DNA of 64,000 bases from contig JAFQCA010000048.1 of NCBI GenBank assembly GCA_017399485.1, forward strand, positions 1 through 64,000, read 5' to 3'. Below the pieces are notes generated by a model, which worked only from the letters and a program-made list of their open reading frames with translations, ran no database searches and was not told where the DNA came from. Shown in pieces: positions 1-8,617 of the stretch; position 1 is the stretch's first letter; every line of letters starts with the position of its first letter. A program made the translations under genes and the position numbers. This DNA is from Alistipes sp. Its GTDB lineage: Bacteria > Bacteroidota > Bacteroidia > Bacteroidales > Rikenellaceae.

Positions 1-2
1 AT

Positions 3-119
3 GTCACTAAACAGGAAGTACTTATTCCCATTGTAGTGGAATTCAAGAATATAGGCGTGACGGTGACCATCCCCGACTGGATGATTCACGACGTAACGCC
101 CGATTATGGAAACAATTAA
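3..119 (+). CDS. C-terminal end of a fimbrillin-like subunit (partial)
   Basis: The frame is open from the left edge and stops at TAA 117-119, so only the last 38 residues are visible. They end in alternating beta-strand patterns and an Asp-Trp pair (VTIPDWMIHDV), much like the C-terminal strand of FimA/Mfa1-type pilins and like the end of the next gene. The next start codon follows 13 bases later, which suggests one transcript. Family assignment rests on this short tail and on context, so it is tentative. The start and any signal peptide lie outside the window. Confidence 0.5.
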   Translation, partial: VTKQEVLIPIVVEFKNIGVTVTIPDWMIHDVTPDYGNN

Positions 120-132
120 TAAGGATACGACG

Positions 133-1437
133 ATGAAAAAAATTAGACTTGCAGTTCTGGCCGCTGTCGTTTGCACCGCCGCACTCCTTACCTCTTGCAT
201 CAAAGAGGAGAGTTACGAGGTGGATATGGCTCAACTTGATGTCACATTCGACACACGTGCCGATGAAGAAGATACTTCAGGCTCTCAACAGCAGGGCGAT
301 GGTATCAAGGATGTGATGCTGTGGGCATTCAAATGCACTTTGAACGACGACGATGGCACTCTTAAAACTGTGGACGAAGATACCGCAACAGGTTGGCGTC
401 ACGTACAAAACGTTAATGCGAATGGCTCGTTGACCAACATACATTTACCATTGCCAATATGTGGCGACGGCTCATCTACGGCGGCATCACAGTCGTATGT
501 AGTGGTAGCCGTTATCAATACAGAACAATTTGGTGAGACCAGCATCGGCGGCTTTAGCAGAGCAACAACATATACCCAACTAACGGAAGGCACATTTGAT
601 GCATCAGGCACGCTCTTCTGGGGTTATCGACCCGATGACGAGAAGTTGGTTCCAGAAGATATGCCCGTATCAAGTTGGGCTACAATCACGGTAACAAACG
701 ACAACACTCACGCGGACAAATGTTTGGCGTTAACATTGCCAACTTATCGTGCTGTGGCAAAAGTTCAACTCAATATGAACAAGTCTAACGATAACTTTGG
801 TGTCGTAGTGACTGATGTGAAAATAAAATCCACTTCAGCCCCAAATGAAGGTTTAATCTTGTCAGAAAGTTCGCAGGTCCCGACTGCAAGCGCAGCAAAG
901 CGTTTGTGTTATCCAAATCAAACAGCAGGACCTGAGTGGTGGGGAACGCCAACAATGGCTGCAGCCGAAATTCAATTGGCAAACTCGCCTGATATAGCAT
1001 ATGACGATGAAGGTAATATAACATCAGTAAGTAGTTCTTTCCTTCCAACAGGAGCGTCTTATGACGCAGACCCAACCGTGTATTCTCCCATTGGCTCAGC
1101 GTTCCTTTACGAGAATAAAGCAGAACCTGTGGATGCAGGCACAGAATACAATACTGAGCCGACATCAGGCTACGGTTATTATATGGAGATTACTTATGTC
1201 TTCAACCGAAATAAAACGACTGAAGATATGCTAAATAGCGTATCGGAAGGCCAGTATACGGTCTCAGATGAGGAGGACGAGGAAGTTGTTCGTTATGTTC
1301 CTCTGCCAAAGATTGTACGCAATCACGACTATCGCGTAAACGCTACTGTTGATGTAGTAGTCAATGGTAAGCTTAAGATTATATATGAAGTAACTGACTG
1401 GGACGAGAAAACAATAACAGTTCCTGAGTTCAATTAA
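133..1437 (+). CDS. Fimbrial subunit lipoprotein (FimA/Mfa family)
   Basis: A 434-residue exported lipoprotein, likely a subunit or anchor of a type V fimbria. The first 22 residues form a lipoprotein signal (MKKIRL, hydrophobic core, lipobox LTSC, then IKEES). About 30 residues past the cysteine lies FDTRADEE; many type V pilins mature by cleavage after an arginine in this region. The C-terminus (RNHDYRV, then VTDWDEKTITVPEFN) resembles the last strands of FimA/Mfa proteins, where strand exchange builds the fibre. I chose ATG 133 because the signal peptide begins there; an in-frame ATG at 106 would add nine charged residues in front. The next gene begins 19 bases downstream. Major-stalk versus accessory role cannot be told from sequence. 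Confidence 0.72.
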   Translation: MKKIRLAVLAAVVCTAALLTSCIKEESYEVDMAQLDVTFDTRADEEDTSGSQQQGDGIKDVMLWAFKCTLNDDDGTLKTVDEDTATGWRHVQNVNANGSLTNIHLPLPICGDGSSTAASQSYVVVAVINTEQFGETSIGGFSRATTYTQLTEGTFDASGTLFWGYRPDDEKLVPEDMPVSSWATITVTNDNTHADKCLALTLPTYRAVAKVQLNMNKSNDNFGVVVTDVKIKSTSAPNEGLILSESSQVPTASAAKRLCYPNQTAGPEWWGTPTMAAAEIQLANSPDIAYDDEGNITSVSSSFLPTGASYDADPTVYSPIGSAFLYENKAEPVDAGTEYNTEPTSGYGYYMEITYVFNRNKTTEDMLNSVSEGQYTVSDEEDEEVVRYVPLPKIVRNHDYRVNATVDVVVNGKLKIIYEVTDWDEKTITVPEFN

Positions 1438-1456
1438 ACGAAAATATTGTACAATT

Positions 1457-4400
1457 ATGAAAAACCTATATAGATATGCTGTTATTGTTGCGATGACTTT
1501 CCTTGGAATGTCTTGCGTAAACAATGACTACGAGTTGGATACTTTATATCCCAACACTGAGGGTAATAGTAAACTTAAAGTACATTTCTCAGTTAAAGAT
1601 TCAGAACTTGTAACACGTGCAGCTCAGGATGTTAGTTACGAATATAATGTGCAGAGCATATATGTGTTTGTGTTTAGTGGCGACAATCGTGTTGCCTTGT
1701 CTAATGACATCACAGATACAAACGGAAATATCAACTATTTCGACCTTGAAGAGATTGTGGACGAACATAATAAGACTACCGTAGATGACGACGACATATC
1801 TACGGGCGTTTTGAATCTTGGCGCTGTCGCGGGATCAAATATGCGTATTTGTCTTATTGCCAATATTGGTGTATCAAACTCTGAAACTCGAGCCGAGATG
1901 ACCGATGCAATCAGTAACGAGGTTGATGTGTTTGATGACATTCAAAAATATTCTGACCTTCAGAAATTGGTTTTGAAGTTGGGTGTCAATTCTGTACAGC
2001 GACAGTCTGCATTCTTGTTAACAGGCGAGGCAACAGGGGTATCTCTTGACCCAAATCCTGATGCAGTTACCGAAGTTACCGTGCCTCTCTATCGTACTGA
2101 TGCAAAAATTACTTTCAATGTAAAGGCTGAAAATGCAAATTTGCAAGATTTCAAATTTGTGCCTAAAACGTGGCGTGTTATGAATGCACCAGCTACCACT
2201 TACGCGATTCCTAATTCTGAGGTTTCTGCAGATACAAGTATTGGCGTGGGTAAGTATCTTGATGCGTTGAATGTCAAGTCTGAAGGTGAGGACGTTTACT
2301 ATTTTGATTCACCCGAGGTCTCTTTTGAGGGCAAGGTCCAGGATGACGTGGAGAATAGTGGTACTTTCACATTCTATATGTACGAGAATCTGAAGGGGCC
2401 AAAACAGGAGATTGGAGAAGATGGTAGTTATGCTCTGCGTGAAAAGCAGGAAAAGATGGACCCAGAAGATGGCGATGTGCTTGTTCCTGATCAGAGTGTT
2501 ATAAATGGAAATTATGTGTATGCTCCGGAGTTGGGTACTTATGTCGTATTTACTGGACAATTGAGTTATACACACAAATCTACGACTGAGAGTGGGATTG
2601 AATATGAAGAGTATGTTATGGCCGATGTTGAGTATAGTGTTCACCTTGGCCATAATAGCGACACTGATTTCAATGATTATAAGACGTTGCGTAACCATCA
2701 CTACACCTATAATGTGACAGTGACAGGTGTAAATGATTTGCTGGTAGAGGTTGAAGGTGTTGATGGCGATGGTAACAAGGAGGAGAAACGTCCCGGTGTC
2801 GAGGGTGAGGTTGTAATGTCTTCTGCTCAGGTGATTGAGGTTGACGGCCACTATGACCGTGCTCTTATTACCTTTACTACTGAGGAGGCAAAAAACATCT
2901 TTTTCGCAGTCAACACCCCTTGGGAACGCGGTTTGGACACTAACGGTTTCTTAAATAGCGAGTTAGATTCCTATGTAAACGACTATAAATGGATTAAATT
3001 CCTTGTCAATAAAGACTATGATATTGCTAACAACGAGTATGCGCCATTCCCGGGAGAGCAGTGCTACGACGGTGGTACAACAAAGTTTGGAACTGCTGCT
3101 CAAAGTGATGCCTATAACCAAGGGGTTATCTTGCGTGATATACGTCAGTTATCAAACTATTTTGCCGCAAATACCCCGACGGAGAATGTGACAGTAACTG
3201 CATTTATTGACGAATATCTTTACAATTATAATCCACGCAACGATGATAATCGTGTAACAAGCAAGAATGGCGATACTGAAACGGTCACTACAGTCTATAA
3301 GAGCATTACCGACGAAACAATATCACCAGATGAATTGCTTCTTTGGAAACGCAGTGTTAATAATAACGCGCGAATGATGCACATCGTGAAAAAGGGTGAT
3401 ATGAAATATAGTGAAGATGGTCAGACTTCATTGTCTCGTTCGGTTGTATCTATTTATCAAAAGCCTATTCTATCGCTTTACAACCATATGGCTACGAATC
3501 TTAAAACGGCTTGGGGTGTAGAGACTGTGAATGAGACACCTAAGATGATTGTTAGTAGAACAGATTATCCTAACAGCAGCGGAGATAACTACTATACCTA
3601 TGCGCAGAAACTGATTTCAGGTAATACGTGGGCAAGTGTAATCAGTTCAACTGACCGTTATGGTCTTAAGAGTACTTATAACGACCCATCTTATGCTTGT
3701 GCTTTGCGTAACCGTGACTTTGATGGTAATGGTAATATTGACCAGAACGAGATGCAGTGGTATCTTGCGGCTCTTGACCAGATGTCAGGTTTGTGGATTG
3801 CAGACCCAATCTTCACCGAGAAGATGTTTGACCCACAAAATCCTGATGGTTATTATCCTATAGATGGTATTACTGCTCCTGCTACTCACTATGTGACAAG
3901 TACTATTAGAAATAGTAGTCCGATGGTCTATTGGGCAGAGGAGTTTGGTGCAACATCTACCCACGATGCAGCAATAGGATGGCGTCAAGCAGTTGTCCCT
4001 GACAGTTATGTTGAGACTTATCGAGATATGGAATTAGATACCAACGAAACAGCTGGGCTAAATAATATAAAAGAAGTTCGCAATAATGCCATTGTTTCAG
4101 TCCGCTGTGTGCGTAATTTTGGAGCAAAATATACAAGTACAGATTTGCCTCAGGATTATTACATCGTTACTCAACCATCGGGCGGTGATGGTACAATTGA
4201 CTTAACATATATCAATGCCGCAGTTTTGCGTACAGCACCCGATAGTAGTATTGCTTTGGCTTATGGTGATGTAAATACAACTACCGAGAATAATAGACCA
4301 TATACAGGTTTCTTTGTGAAAAATGAGTCAGTTGCAATTTATAATAGTGGAGGTTGGCGTAAAGCATATGATGGAGAGGTTAGTGGAACAAATAGAGTTT

Positions 4401-4738
4401 GTTCACCCGGATATCGCGTGCCAAATCAGCGTGAGATGATTTTGATGTCAATTACGCTGGAGAGTTGGGATAATCAAGGAGCTTACACAATGTTCAATGG
4501 CCAGTATTTGGATTATTATAATCCAGCTAAATTTGGTGAGTTCTATTATATTACACCAAATGCTGATTATAATTGGAACCCAGATCGAATTGCTCGACAG
4601 AGATCGCAAGTTGACAGTAATAATATTGGAGTAGGTAATGCTTTTGCACAGACAGTTTACGTCCGTTGCGTGAAGGATAATCCTGATGCAAAGCAGGATG
4701 ACTCTTCTCAGTTTGAAGACGAGGGCGATAATTGGTAA
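1457..4738 (+). CDS. DUF4906-type fimbrial tip/accessory protein, large lipoprotein
   Basis: A 1093-residue exported lipoprotein: signal MKNLYRYAVIVAMTFLGMSC, lipid attachment at Cys20, then a fimbrillin-like N-terminal region with LVTRAAQD near residue 55. The C-terminal half has the pattern I associate with DUF4906 proteins of Bacteroidales fimbrial loci: an Asp/Asn-rich loop (RDFDGNGNIDQNEMQWYL), a sugar-lectin-like region, and paired cysteine motifs VRCVRNFG and VRCVKD. Such long proteins are thought to sit at the fimbrial tip and act in adhesion. Residues 754-765 fit a canonical EF-hand calcium loop. The gene follows the preceding subunit by 19 bases and ends in a short hairpin that includes its stop codon. 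The binding target is unknown. Confidence 0.65.
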   Translation: MKNLYRYAVIVAMTFLGMSCVNNDYELDTLYPNTEGNSKLKVHFSVKDSELVTRAAQDVSYEYNVQSIYVFVFSGDNRVALSNDITDTNGNINYFDLEEIVDEHNKTTVDDDDISTGVLNLGAVAGSNMRICLIANIGVSNSETRAEMTDAISNEVDVFDDIQKYSDLQKLVLKLGVNSVQRQSAFLLTGEATGVSLDPNPDAVTEVTVPLYRTDAKITFNVKAENANLQDFKFVPKTWRVMNAPATTYAIPNSEVSADTSIGVGKYLDALNVKSEGEDVYYFDSPEVSFEGKVQDDVENSGTFTFYMYENLKGPKQEIGEDGSYALREKQEKMDPEDGDVLVPDQSVINGNYVYAPELGTYVVFTGQLSYTHKSTTESGIEYEEYVMADVEYSVHLGHNSDTDFNDYKTLRNHHYTYNVTVTGVNDLLVEVEGVDGDGNKEEKRPGVEGEVVMSSAQVIEVDGHYDRALITFTTEEAKNIFFAVNTPWERGLDTNGFLNSELDSYVNDYKWIKFLVNKDYDIANNEYAPFPGEQCYDGGTTKFGTAAQSDAYNQGVILRDIRQLSNYFAANTPTENVTVTAFIDEYLYNYNPRNDDNRVTSKNGDTETVTTVYKSITDETISPDELLLWKRSVNNNARMMHIVKKGDMKYSEDGQTSLSRSVVSIYQKPILSLYNHMATNLKTAWGVETVNETPKMIVSRTDYPNSSGDNYYTYAQKLISGNTWASVISSTDRYGLKSTYNDPSYACALRNRDFDGNGNIDQNEMQWYLAALDQMSGLWIADPIFTEKMFDPQNPDGYYPIDGITAPATHYVTSTIRNSSPMVYWAEEFGATSTHDAAIGWRQAVVPDSYVETYRDMELDTNETAGLNNIKEVRNNAIVSVRCVRNFGAKYTSTDLPQDYYIVTQPSGGDGTIDLTYINAAVLRTAPDSSIALAYGDVNTTTENNRPYTGFFVKNESVAIYNSGGWRKAYDGEVSGTNRVCSPGYRVPNQREMILMSITLESWDNQGAYTMFNGQYLDYYNPAKFGEFYYITPNADYNWNPDRIARQRSQVDSNNIGVGNAFAQTVYVRCVKDNPDAKQDDSSQFEDEGDNW

Positions 4739-4754
4739 GCCTTGATAAGGCTTA
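4736..4754 (+). terminator. Short hairpin overlapping the stop codon of the DUF4906 gene
   Basis: TAAGCCTT and AAGGCTTA form a perfect 8-bp stem with a GAT loop, beginning at the TAA stop. Only a weak T-rich tail follows, so it may terminate poorly or protect the 3' end. Confidence 0.4.
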
Positions 4755-5041
4755 TAGTTATTTGACAATAGCAAAATATGTAATATGCATATAGACAGAG
4801 TATTAACCTAAATTAAAAAGTCTCAGACACGAGCAATACATATAAGTAGGCCCAAAGCGGTTTTATCGGATTGAGGATAGATTTCTCTTTCCGATAGACT
4901 GTTTTATGCCTATACCATCAATATATAACTATAAAAAACAGACATTATTTATGGAGTGAAGGAAGAAAACTAAACACAACAAACAAAAACCATATCTAAC
5001 AAAAAGAGCAATTGAAAATTAACTTCAAAACTTAATTATTT
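4755..5041. other. Intergenic A/T-rich region before the small peptide gene
   Basis: About 290 bases with no convincing ORF. A hairpin with TATCGGA and TCCGATA arms lies near 4866-4896. No clear TTTG/TAnnTTTG promoter was found. The region presumably carries the 5' leader or promoter for the peptide and CotH genes. Confidence 0.4.
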
Positions 5042-5152
5042 ATGAAAAAGAAAAATTACACAAAACCAGAAATCGAGGTGGTAGCGATTGCTATCGAGAA
5101 GGGGTTTGCTTCAACCAATCTCGAAGACCCAACTTTTGGTTCTGAGTTTTAG
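5042..5152 (+). CDS. 36-residue peptide of unknown function, upstream of the CotH gene
   Basis: ATG 5042 to TAG 5150-5152 encodes 36 residues. The N-terminal part is basic and proline-containing (MKKKNYTKPEIEVV), the middle is amphipathic (AIAIEKGFAS), and the tail is acidic and Gly/Phe-rich (EDPTFGSEF). No signal peptide or transmembrane segment is visible. From memory, short proteins of the form KPxIEVxxxxxEKGFA recur next to surface-protein genes in Bacteroidales, but I cannot verify this here. The next gene starts 65 bases downstream on the same strand. Possible roles include a regulatory peptide, a modification substrate or a precursor; none is demonstrated. Confidence 0.55.
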   Translation: MKKKNYTKPEIEVVAIAIEKGFASTNLEDPTFGSEF

Positions 5153-5217
5153 CAAGTCGGTTTCTGGCAACTGAACGCTACACAAACGAACTAGATGTGA
5201 AACGAAATTAATTTTTT

Positions 5218-8200
5218 ATGAAACGAATTTTAGCAAGTATGTTTGCATTGCTGTCTTTGGCGGCGTGTAATAATTTGAGCGACGAAGAAAACCTTAATAC
5301 CCCAAAACAATTACCTATATTTCAAGCAACAATTGAGGACTCTGGTGTAAGCAAAGAGAACTCGCGTGCGTATATTGATGACGCAGTACGACTACGCTGG
5401 AACGAGAATGATGAGATATCGTTGTTCTACGGCGATACGTATAACCTTAACTATGTATTCGCGGGCAAGACCGGTGACAACTCTGGCAACTTTAAGCCGG
5501 GTATCGACCCAGGTTTCTACTCAGGAAACGACATTGCCAACAATGTAGCAGTATATCCTTATAAAGCGGAGACAAAGTTCGATGACAGCAAGGATGCTGT
5601 GATTTACACATTCCCCGAGGAGCAGACTTATGCATCAGGGAGCGTAGGTTTGGGCGCCAATGTTATGGTGGCTACAACTAAGAACACGGATGATAAGAAA
5701 CTAATATTCCGCAATGCCGTAAGTTACCTATGTGTGAAATTATATGGAGAGTGTCAGGTTGTAAGTTCAATCGAAGTTAAGGGCAATAATGGCGAATCAC
5801 TCGCCGGCGAGGCTGCAATTTATGTGGGCTACAACGAGGACCCTGAAACAATAATTAATCAGGGCTCGGAGAGTGTAACGCTAAATTGTGGCGACGGTGT
5901 AATAGTCGGAGAGACAGAAAAGCAGGCAACATCGTTCTGGATTGTCATCCCGCCAAAAGAATTCACTAAGGGTTTCACCGTGACTGTAAACGGCACAAAT
6001 GGCGAAAGCGAAGAGTTTAAGGTAGATGCAAAGGCTGACTTCCCGCGCAATGTGTATAATACAATGACTCGCAAATTGACACAACTTGCAGACGAGACAT
6101 TGTATGGTGCAGATGTTATTACCGCATTAATTAATGGAACAAGAACTTATCTTGGAAATGACGGTTTGACAACATACTGGCTTGCAGGTGATAAAGTAGG
6201 TGTTTACACACAAGAGGGTGGGGAATGTATTAAATTTACAGCTCCAACCTCAGCAGATGCTTATTCTGGTATATTCCGAGGCGCATTGAAAGGTAAGACT
6301 CCATTGTATGCATACTATCCATATAATCCTGATGGAGGTAACGACCCTGCGGCTGTAAAAACAACACTTGCATCAGAGCAGAAGCAATCTACATTCGGAA
6401 CAAATGATATCAAAGCATCTATATCTCTTCAGAGAGCCACGAATACAACATTTAACTTTGCGAGTGTACTTACCCTTGTAACGGCACGAATAAATGCGGT
6501 GGGTTCTCCATTAGAGAACTACACACTTCAGAGTATAACATTACGCGCAAAACCCGCAGATGAAAGTGCTACAAAGCCAATAGTAACAGGTAATTTAACA
6601 ATTGACCTTACAAATGATAATGCCACATCTTTTATAGATGGTGTTGACTATGTAACATATATGTTTGATACACCAGCGGACCTTTTCGTGGGTCAAATTG
6701 AGGCTCCAGTATTGATTAACCCCGCATCAATTGTAGCAGGTACCGTTTTAGAAATGACCGTTCAGACAGTAGAAGGCCCTTATGCAGTAATCACTCGCGA
6801 GGCAAACAAGAGTTTTGCTGCAAATAAACGTTATACATTTACATCGAATTTTGTGGACCTTGGTGATAATATAAAGTATTACGACCTTTACGAGGATGGA
6901 AATCCATTTGAAAGTGTTACTTTCGTTAATGCAAACAATGATAAGATGATTGAGAGTTCGTATTACACAGGTTCTAACTTGAACAATGGCCAAGATTACG
7001 TGAATACCAAAAAAGCTCTTGATGTAGAGTGTACATACAATGAGGCTGAAGGCGTTTGGGAGGGTGTTATCCCTTATCTTTATGACTTTAGCGGACTTGT
7101 AGCTTCATTTACAACAGTTGATGCTGATGCAGTTGTGACAGTTGAAGGTGTTGAACAGGTGAGCGGAGAGACTGTAAATGACTTTACTAATGAGATTACA
7201 TATGTGGTAAAGAATGCCGCTGGCTCTAATCAGCAGACTAAAGTCCGTTTGAGAAATACGGGGCTTCCTGTTGTAACACTAACAGGTACGGTATATTCCA
7301 AAGAGACAGATTTCGATGATATTGAGGGTTCTACAACGATGAATATCGATGGTATCGACTATACTTGCGGTCTTCGTTTGAGAGGAAACTCTACGCAGAA
7401 TATGCCTAAAAAACCTTATGCTATTAAACTCGATAGTGGTGCTGAGATTTTGGGTATGCCAAAACATAAGCGTTGGGTATTCCTTGCGAACTGGCTGGAC
7501 CGAACAATGCTCCGTAATGATATGGCTTTCTATCTCGCACAGCAGACTGGTTCGTGGGCTCCACGAGGTAAGCATGTTGAGTTGGTATTGAATGGAGAAT
7601 ATGTCGGAAATTATTTGCTCGGTGAGCAGATAAAGATTGATGAGAATCGTTTGAATATAGCCGATTATGGCTGGGGTGATTTGATTAAAGAGATTCCTTC
7701 TCCAACTACTTCTGATGTGGCAAACAAGATTGGCTATTTGTTGGAGTGCGATATGGCTGCAGACTCAGATGAAATATATTTCGAGGTGAAAAGCCCAGTC
7801 CCATTCTATGTATATATCAAAGATCCAGGTGATGCTTCTGAATATTCGGGTACAGGGAGCAGTTACGGTGCTACATTAGCTTATACATATATTAATGATT
7901 ATTTCTCACGGGTTGGAGCCGCTTTAATTAATAGCGATTGGACTACAACTCAGAGTTTGATCGATTATCAATCATATGCAGATTATTGGCTCTTCTCTGA
8001 AATCACAGTTAATCAAGAATCAAAGCACCCAAAGAGTGTATATATGCATAAGGATGCAGGAGGAAAGCTTAAGGCTGGTCCAGCCTGGGATTTCGATTGG
8101 GGAACATTTATCTCAATGGATAATATTACCAATAATTCAAGCACTGCTGGGCAAATTAAGGATGATTTTACAATGAAATATACAATGTGGTATCCTTATT

Positions 8201-8475
8201 TGTTCCAAGACCCTACATTCGTTGCAATGGTGAAGAGTCGCTGGACAACATTAAAGGCAAAGTTTAACACCTCTGTCACATATTTGAATGAGTTGTCAGG
8301 GATGATGGCTTTGTCTGATACTTTTAATCACAAGATGTGGCCTTGTACGGGGTTTAATAAGGAATATCCTAATTTTGATGAAACTCTTTCATACGATGCA
8401 GCAATTGAGAAAATGAGAACAAACATCAATGCCCGCATCGAATGGCTTGATACACAGATTAATAATCTTAATTAG
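5218..8475 (+). CDS. CotH-domain lipoprotein with two fimbrillin-like modules
   Basis: An 1085-residue lipoprotein (MKRILASMFALLSLAAC, lipobox LAAC). Two related modules follow, at about residues 35-285 and 295-565, each carrying the Mfa-like pattern Trp-x-x-x-Asp-x-(I/V)-(S/G)-(L/V)-(F/Y) and a later YPY strand, so the N-terminal half looks duplicated. From about residue 680 the chain matches the CotH family: RLRGNSTQNMPKKPYAIKL near 720, ILGMPKHKRWVFLANW, LNGEYVGNYLLGEQIKI and AGPAWDFDWGT near 956. CotH of Bacillus spore coats is an atypical secreted kinase that phosphorylates coat proteins; the Asp residues of the WDFDW segment are the likely metal ligands. Kinase activity here is inferred. 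A strong terminator follows the stop. Confidence 0.75.
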   Translation: MKRILASMFALLSLAACNNLSDEENLNTPKQLPIFQATIEDSGVSKENSRAYIDDAVRLRWNENDEISLFYGDTYNLNYVFAGKTGDNSGNFKPGIDPGFYSGNDIANNVAVYPYKAETKFDDSKDAVIYTFPEEQTYASGSVGLGANVMVATTKNTDDKKLIFRNAVSYLCVKLYGECQVVSSIEVKGNNGESLAGEAAIYVGYNEDPETIINQGSESVTLNCGDGVIVGETEKQATSFWIVIPPKEFTKGFTVTVNGTNGESEEFKVDAKADFPRNVYNTMTRKLTQLADETLYGADVITALINGTRTYLGNDGLTTYWLAGDKVGVYTQEGGECIKFTAPTSADAYSGIFRGALKGKTPLYAYYPYNPDGGNDPAAVKTTLASEQKQSTFGTNDIKASISLQRATNTTFNFASVLTLVTARINAVGSPLENYTLQSITLRAKPADESATKPIVTGNLTIDLTNDNATSFIDGVDYVTYMFDTPADLFVGQIEAPVLINPASIVAGTVLEMTVQTVEGPYAVITREANKSFAANKRYTFTSNFVDLGDNIKYYDLYEDGNPFESVTFVNANNDKMIESSYYTGSNLNNGQDYVNTKKALDVECTYNEAEGVWEGVIPYLYDFSGLVASFTTVDADAVVTVEGVEQVSGETVNDFTNEITYVVKNAAGSNQQTKVRLRNTGLPVVTLTGTVYSKETDFDDIEGSTTMNIDGIDYTCGLRLRGNSTQNMPKKPYAIKLDSGAEILGMPKHKRWVFLANWLDRTMLRNDMAFYLAQQTGSWAPRGKHVELVLNGEYVGNYLLGEQIKIDENRLNIADYGWGDLIKEIPSPTTSDVANKIGYLLECDMAADSDEIYFEVKSPVPFYVYIKDPGDASEYSGTGSSYGATLAYTYINDYFSRVGAALINSDWTTTQSLIDYQSYADYWLFSEITVNQESKHPKSVYMHKDAGGKLKAGPAWDFDWGTFISMDNITNNSSTAGQIKDDFTMKYTMWYPYLFQDPTFVAMVKSRWTTLKAKFNTSVTYLNELSGMMALSDTFNHKMWPCTGFNKEYPNFDETLSYDAAIEKMRTNINARIEWLDTQINNLN

Positions 8476-8507
8476 TACTTTCTCATCTGAAAGTATTTAA
8501 GTATAAG

Positions 8508-8540
8508 AATAGGCTCCTTCTAATAAGGAGCCTATTTCTC
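8508..8540 (+). terminator. Intrinsic terminator after the CotH gene
   Basis: AATAGGCTCC and GGAGCCTATT form a perfect 10-bp stem with a 9-base loop, then TCTC. It lies 32 bases after the stop and separates this gene from the convergent recombinase. Confidence 0.75.
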
Positions 8541-8617
8541 TAAAAGGGAGAATAATTAGTGTTATTGATTAAAACAGTCATCTTGTTGTAAAAGAAATTC
8601 TGTTTTCACGACATTTT

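Noticed and set aside
106..132. In-frame ATG at 106 as start of the fimbrial lipoprotein
   Set aside because: It would place nine charged residues before the lipoprotein signal peptide, which begins at ATG 133.
4762..4786. TTGACA and TAATAT as a sigma-70-like promoter
   Set aside because: The spacing is only 13 bases and this -35/-10 form is not used by Bacteroidota vegetative RNA polymerase.
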